A program made the position numbers and the translations under genes. DNA of 10,163 nucleotides from Bacillota bacterium (lineage in GTDB: Bacteria; Bacillota; Clostridia; Acetivibrionales; DSM-1351): positions 1 to 10,163 of the forward strand of contig JAEVZU010000300.1 of NCBI GenBank assembly GCA_023392075.1. Reading direction: 5' to 3'. The notes beneath the pieces are model-generated. The model did no database searches and was not told where the DNA came from. It saw nothing but the letters and a program-made list of their open reading frames with translations. This document shows, piece after piece, positions 6,956-10,163 of this stretch; the stretch's first letter is position 1; every line of letters begins with the position of its first letter.

Positions 6956-7747
6956 TTGGTTTTATTTATTTCTTATGTATATGCAGCATTAATAGGATTA
7001 ATAATAGGTTCTTTTCTGAATGTGTGTATATACAGGATACCCAGAGGGGAGTCCATAGTAACGACTCCCTCACATTGCACCGGCTGCGGTAAAAAGCTGG
7101 GAGCATTGAATTTGATCCCGGTGCTGAGTTATCTTTTCCAACGTGGGAGGTGCACCGGCTGCGGAGAAAAAATATCCCCCAGGTATATGCTGGTGGAAAT
7201 TATGACAGCCGTATTGTATACGGGGATACTGTATAAATACGGTATAAGTGTTGAATTTTTCTCAGCCGTATTTTTATCTTCCATATTAATAGTAGTTTTT
7301 TTTATTGATCTGGAGCATGGAATAATTCCTGACAGTGTTGTTATAACAGCAATAATTGGAGGTTTTGTATTTTTTGTTATAAATTTTTTCATCCCATCTG
7401 ATATTTATGGGGATGGCAATTGGTGGAATCCCCTGTTAGGAGCCGTATCAGGCAGCGGTATTCTGCTGCTGGTTTCAATTGTGGGTTTCAAGCTTTATAA
7501 ATCCGAGGAAGTTATGGGGGGCGGAGATATAAAAATTTTGTTTCCTGTCGGATTGCTCCTCGGATGGAGATTGATGCTGACTTCCCTGTTTTTGTCAATT
7601 CTGACAGCGGCAGCAGTGAGTGTAGTGCTGATGATCTTTAAAATAATAGACAGGAAGGCGACTGTTCCCTTTGGACCTTTTATAGCCATAGGTACGGTGC
7701 TTGCAATTACTTTCGGCTGGCAGCTTCTCGGAATATATTTCCGTTAA
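6956..7747 (+). CDS. pilD: Prepilin peptidase / N-methyltransferase PilD (A24 family)
   Basis: A 263-residue polytopic membrane protein, full length for the family. It cleaves the basic leader of prepilins after Gly and N-methylates the new first residue on the cytoplasmic side. The N-terminal part shows IIGSFLNVCIYRIPRGES (16-33), the family hallmark, then two CxxC pairs (Cys41/44 and Cys66/69), which bind zinc in the methyltransferase-type enzymes. The two catalytic aspartates of the A24 aspartyl peptidases are visible: Asp118 in FIDLEHGIIPD and Asp191 in GGGD. Several hydrophobic helices cover the rest, ending at WQLLGIYFR. Start is TTG with a strong GGGAGGGAG site; no in-frame ATG would keep the N-terminal motif. 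Substrates in the same block are the PilW-, PilV- and PilX-like proteins. All key residues are present, so it should be active. It could also serve a competence or secretion pseudopilus (ComC role). Confidence 0.95.
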   Translation: MVLFISYVYAALIGLIIGSFLNVCIYRIPRGESIVTTPSHCTGCGKKLGALNLIPVLSYLFQRGRCTGCGEKISPRYMLVEIMTAVLYTGILYKYGISVEFFSAVFLSSILIVVFFIDLEHGIIPDSVVITAIIGGFVFFVINFFIPSDIYGDGNWWNPLLGAVSGSGILLLVSIVGFKLYKSEEVMGGGDIKILFPVGLLLGWRLMLTSLFLSILTAAAVSVVLMIFKIIDRKATVPFGPFIAIGTVLAITFGWQLLGIYFR

Positions 7748-7785
7748 GATAGTGTTAAATTGAAAGAATCCCAGTTAAAATTTAT

Positions 7786-7792
7786 GGAGGTG
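7786..7792 (+). promoter_or_regulatory. Ribosome binding site for the DUF5057-type gene
   Basis: GGAGGTG, 4 bases before the ATG at 7797. It supports this start, which is followed at once by an export signal. Confidence 0.8.
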
Positions 7793-7796
7793 TGTA

Positions 7797-10163
7797 ATGA
7801 ATACTCAAATTAAAAAAAGTAGAAAGGTGTATTGTCTGGTATTAGCGGTAATATTATTTGCAACAGCGCTGCTGCCGCTCCCAGGCAATGTAGCCCAGGC
7901 ATCCAATCCTCCCCCGGTAAAAATACTTGAAATTCAGCCTTCAACGTCATTTGATATCACAAGCACGATCAAATCCACGTTGAAGAGTGAGTTAGGCAGG
8001 GAGATCGAAGTAACAACTATGCCTATGCCCTTGTTCATATCAAAGGCGGAAGAAGTCAACGGATGCTATGATATTGTGTACATAGGAAACAATAGCGCAA
8101 CCACTGACAAGTACAATAGTAACTACAAGGGAAATGTGTACGGCAGATTTGGTCCTACGGTAAGTAACAACTGGTTTTATGCTAAAACAGTAGCGAATAA
8201 CAAGGAATTTTATGCCGGTAATGACATATCGGACATTGCTGCTTTAAAGCTTAAGAACTTTATTGAAGCGGGACAGCTGATGATATTTGACAGCGGTATT
8301 TTCAGCTCCGGTATGAAAGACACCAAGCTTTATAAAAATTTTATCAATTATAAAGATAACAGCAAGGCATACACAAATGTAAAGTGCGATAATACCCAAT
8401 CTTTGCTGGAGAAACTCAAAGAATACAAAAATTCCGGAATAAAAAAGAGGCCCACACTTGTACTGACACAAAAACCGGTGGAATACAACGGAAATAACAT
8501 TGCTGAGAATGCCGGTCTTATCAGCTTTGCCATGAATCTGAGAAATAACAACAGTGCGGCAAAGATGTCAATTAATCTTTATATTGACCAAAATGGAGAC
8601 GGAGTTTATAAAAGTGATGAAATAACATCCACATACAAAGATATAGGAAGTATGGACAACTACTCTGTCAATTGCCATCTTCCCAGCAAGTTTACCGGTT
8701 TAGTTCCCTGGAAAATAGAAGTGGTTGATGATTCAGGAGCAAAAGCTTATGAGACTGGGTTCACAGCCGTTAAAGGTGATGAACAGAAAATCAGGGTTCT
8801 CCAATTGCTTCCGAATAACAATGATAATTCCGCTACCCTAAAGCTTTCTACACTGAGTAATTTTAATAGTCAGAATCTTCTGTATAAACAGGGTGAGTAC
8901 AATATTATTGTTACCGAGATGAAAATCGGTGATTTTAACACAAATTACGGAAATCAAGTCAATGGTAACCCTACAACTCTCAACGGGAATTATGATATGG
9001 TAATATTCGGTTTTGAGGACTCATATATCGGTGATCTGTCGGGTAAGGCACTTAATGACATGATAGCATTTGCCGACTCAGATCAGGCGATAATGTTTAC
9101 ACATGACACAATAGGCTTTACAAGCAGTGAAACAAATCTTACCAAGTATTTCAGAGACAGGCTCGGAATGAATGCTTTTGCAACAGACGCAAGCAAACCC
9201 TCCGGTGTAACTGCTTCAACTGGCTTGACAAGACTGGCCAATTTCTATCAAAATGGAGCCCCAAGGTTTCCGGATACAATAAAAACAAGTAAAATCAATG
9301 AAAGTAATCTTACAAAGTACCCGTATATCCTGGGAGATATAACCGTTTCGCCCACGCATCTGCAGTACTTGAGACTTGATCCTGAAGATCCCGATATTGT
9401 AACTGCATTTACTTACAGAAATGAATATATTTACAAGCATGGTACCAGGACGGCCACATTGGTTACACCTGTATCAAATGAGGATATGTACCATGAGTAT
9501 GACGGTCTCAACGACTATTATACATATTTTAAAGGAAATCTTACCTTCTCGGGTACAGGTCATAGTTCCATCAAATCATTGGAAGAGGTAAAGATGTTTG
9601 TAAACACAATGCTTAAAGCATCTGTGGGTGCAAACCATGCACCTTCGATAGAAATATTGGGTTTGAATGACGGACAGGATATTGCAAACACTCTTGAAAA
9701 ACTGAATTTCAGTTTGCTTGCAAAAGACCCGGATATGGATGATAAGAAATTGAATTGTAAAGTGTACATTGACAATGATGGTGACGGAAAATATGAAACA
9801 AGCGAGAGTGTACTTACTTTGGAAGGTGCAAATGCCCTGGAGAATGAATTGGTAAAGGCTGTAGAAATGGCGAAAAATGTAAATAACAAAGTTACGCAAT
9901 TTAAAATAAAAGCTGTTGTTACAGACCAGCACGGAGCACAGGGCTCTAAAGAAATAACAATAAACAATAAAGATGTTCCTGTATTGAACCTCGGCCACAA
10001 TACGGTAAACCGTCTTGTTGGAGACAGGGCTGATTTGAATCTGACGGTGACTGCTCAAGCTACCAAATTCAGTACGACTTACAGTAATCTCGTACTTCAA
10101 ATGAAACTGAATACTTCAGCATTTAAAGACATAGCTGCTGTGGGAGGCGGTTCCGTTGACGGT
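7797..10163 (+). CDS. Large exported DUF5057-type protein, 3' end outside window
   Basis: The reading frame stays open from ATG 7797 to the window end (789 codons), so the C-terminus is missing. A signal peptide (basic MNTQIKKSRK, hydrophobic core 11-28, cleavage predicted after AQA at 35) marks it as secreted. The next strand, VKILEIQPSTSFDI (41-54), is one I associate with DUF5057 proteins of clostridia. The visible part looks duplicated. Unit 1 has a Rossmann-like segment (KILEIQP 42-48, YDIVYIGN 91-98, LKNFIEAGQLMIFDSG) and an Ig-like segment with an EF-hand-type loop at 264-275. Unit 2 has a second Rossmann-like segment (IRVLQLLP 332-339, YDMVIFGF 399-406, then FSGTGHSS around 588) and an Ig-like segment with a loop at 659-670. 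The Rossmann-like parts resemble glutamine-amidotransferase folds, but no clear catalytic Cys nucleophile is evident, so they are probably non-enzymatic. A further beta-rich region starts near 735 (LNLGHNTVNRLVGD). The gene lies 49 bases after pilD without a terminator. A surface or pilus-linked role is inferred from location only. Confidence 0.8.
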   Translation, partial: MNTQIKKSRKVYCLVLAVILFATALLPLPGNVAQASNPPPVKILEIQPSTSFDITSTIKSTLKSELGREIEVTTMPMPLFISKAEEVNGCYDIVYIGNNSATTDKYNSNYKGNVYGRFGPTVSNNWFYAKTVANNKEFYAGNDISDIAALKLKNFIEAGQLMIFDSGIFSSGMKDTKLYKNFINYKDNSKAYTNVKCDNTQSLLEKLKEYKNSGIKKRPTLVLTQKPVEYNGNNIAENAGLISFAMNLRNNNSAAKMSINLYIDQNGDGVYKSDEITSTYKDIGSMDNYSVNCHLPSKFTGLVPWKIEVVDDSGAKAYETGFTAVKGDEQKIRVLQLLPNNNDNSATLKLSTLSNFNSQNLLYKQGEYNIIVTEMKIGDFNTNYGNQVNGNPTTLNGNYDMVIFGFEDSYIGDLSGKALNDMIAFADSDQAIMFTHDTIGFTSSETNLTKYFRDRLGMNAFATDASKPSGVTASTGLTRLANFYQNGAPRFPDTIKTSKINESNLTKYPYILGDITVSPTHLQYLRLDPEDPDIVTAFTYRNEYIYKHGTRTATLVTPVSNEDMYHEYDGLNDYYTYFKGNLTFSGTGHSSIKSLEEVKMFVNTMLKASVGANHAPSIEILGLNDGQDIANTLEKLNFSLLAKDPDMDDKKLNCKVYIDNDGDGKYETSESVLTLEGANALENELVKAVEMAKNVNNKVTQFKIKAVVTDQHGAQGSKEITINNKDVPVLNLGHNTVNRLVGDRADLNLTVTAQATKFSTTYSNLVLQMKLNTSAFKDIAAVGGGSVDG
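8586..8621 (+). other. EF-hand/dockerin-type calcium loop, first copy
   Basis: Encodes DQNGDGVYKSDE (residues 264-275): Asp1, Asn3, Asp5, Gly6 and Glu12 match the DxNxDGxxxxxE calcium loop. It lies within an Ig-like segment and not next to a second loop, so it is not a dockerin module. Confidence 0.7.
9771..9806 (+). other. EF-hand/dockerin-type calcium loop, second copy
   Basis: Encodes DNDGDGKYETSE (residues 659-670), with Asp1, Asp3, Asp5, Gly6 and Glu12 in place. The flanks match those of the first copy: the preceding strand reads KVYI here and NLYI there. This supports duplication of the domain. Confidence 0.7.

Noticed and set aside
7748..7796. Possible promoter (TTGAAA at 7760 and TAAAAT at 7776) before the DUF5057-type gene
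   Set aside because: Only 10 bases separate the two boxes, far from the 17 needed for a sigma-70/A promoter.
9560..10100. Two overlapping minus-strand open frames of 146 and 174 codons
   Set aside because: They lie antisense to the open DUF5057-type frame, have no ribosome binding site or recognisable motif, and have the Phe/Ser-rich or Tyr/Phe-rich composition of antisense shadows.

Overview
The window is one continuous, single-strand (+) block of a type IV pilus (T4P) assembly locus. It most likely comes from a clostridial Firmicute (monoderm); a cellulolytic or Ruminiclostridium/Acetivibrio-type relative is a guess. Reasons for the assignment: strong AGGAGG-type ribosome binding sites, a TTG start, moderately AT-rich coding sequence, PilN and PilO with no PilP/PilQ (the outer-membrane parts) beside them, and a large secreted protein that I recognise as DUF5057-type, a family I know from clostridia.

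Layout from left to right: a possible 3' end of an upstream gene (1-42); a PilW/GspJ-like minor prepilin (39-650); PilN (681-1250); an extended PilO (1263-2501); a PilV/GspI-like minor prepilin (2547-3044); a very large PilX/GspK-like protein with a predicted beta-helix-like ectodomain (3112-5502); a lipoprotein of unknown function (5513-6883); the prepilin peptidase PilD (6956-7747); and a large exported DUF5057-type protein (7797 to the window end, incomplete). Gaps are 9 to about 75 bases. None holds a convincing terminator or promoter, so I read the block as one operon. No stretch over 300 bases lacks a gene.

How the parts fit together: PilD cleaves and methylates the prepilins. PilN and PilO form the membrane alignment complex between the cytoplasmic PilM/ATPase side (presumably encoded upstream, outside the window) and the pilus base. 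The PilW-, PilV- and PilX-like proteins make up a minor-pilin set that would prime assembly and sit at the tip. The lipoprotein and the DUF5057-type protein are the least understood members. The DUF5057-type protein shows an internal duplication: two Rossmann/glutamine-amidotransferase-like segments, each followed by an Ig-like segment carrying an EF-hand-type calcium loop. It could be a surface or pilus-associated component. Family assignments come from recognising motifs by eye; no database search was run.
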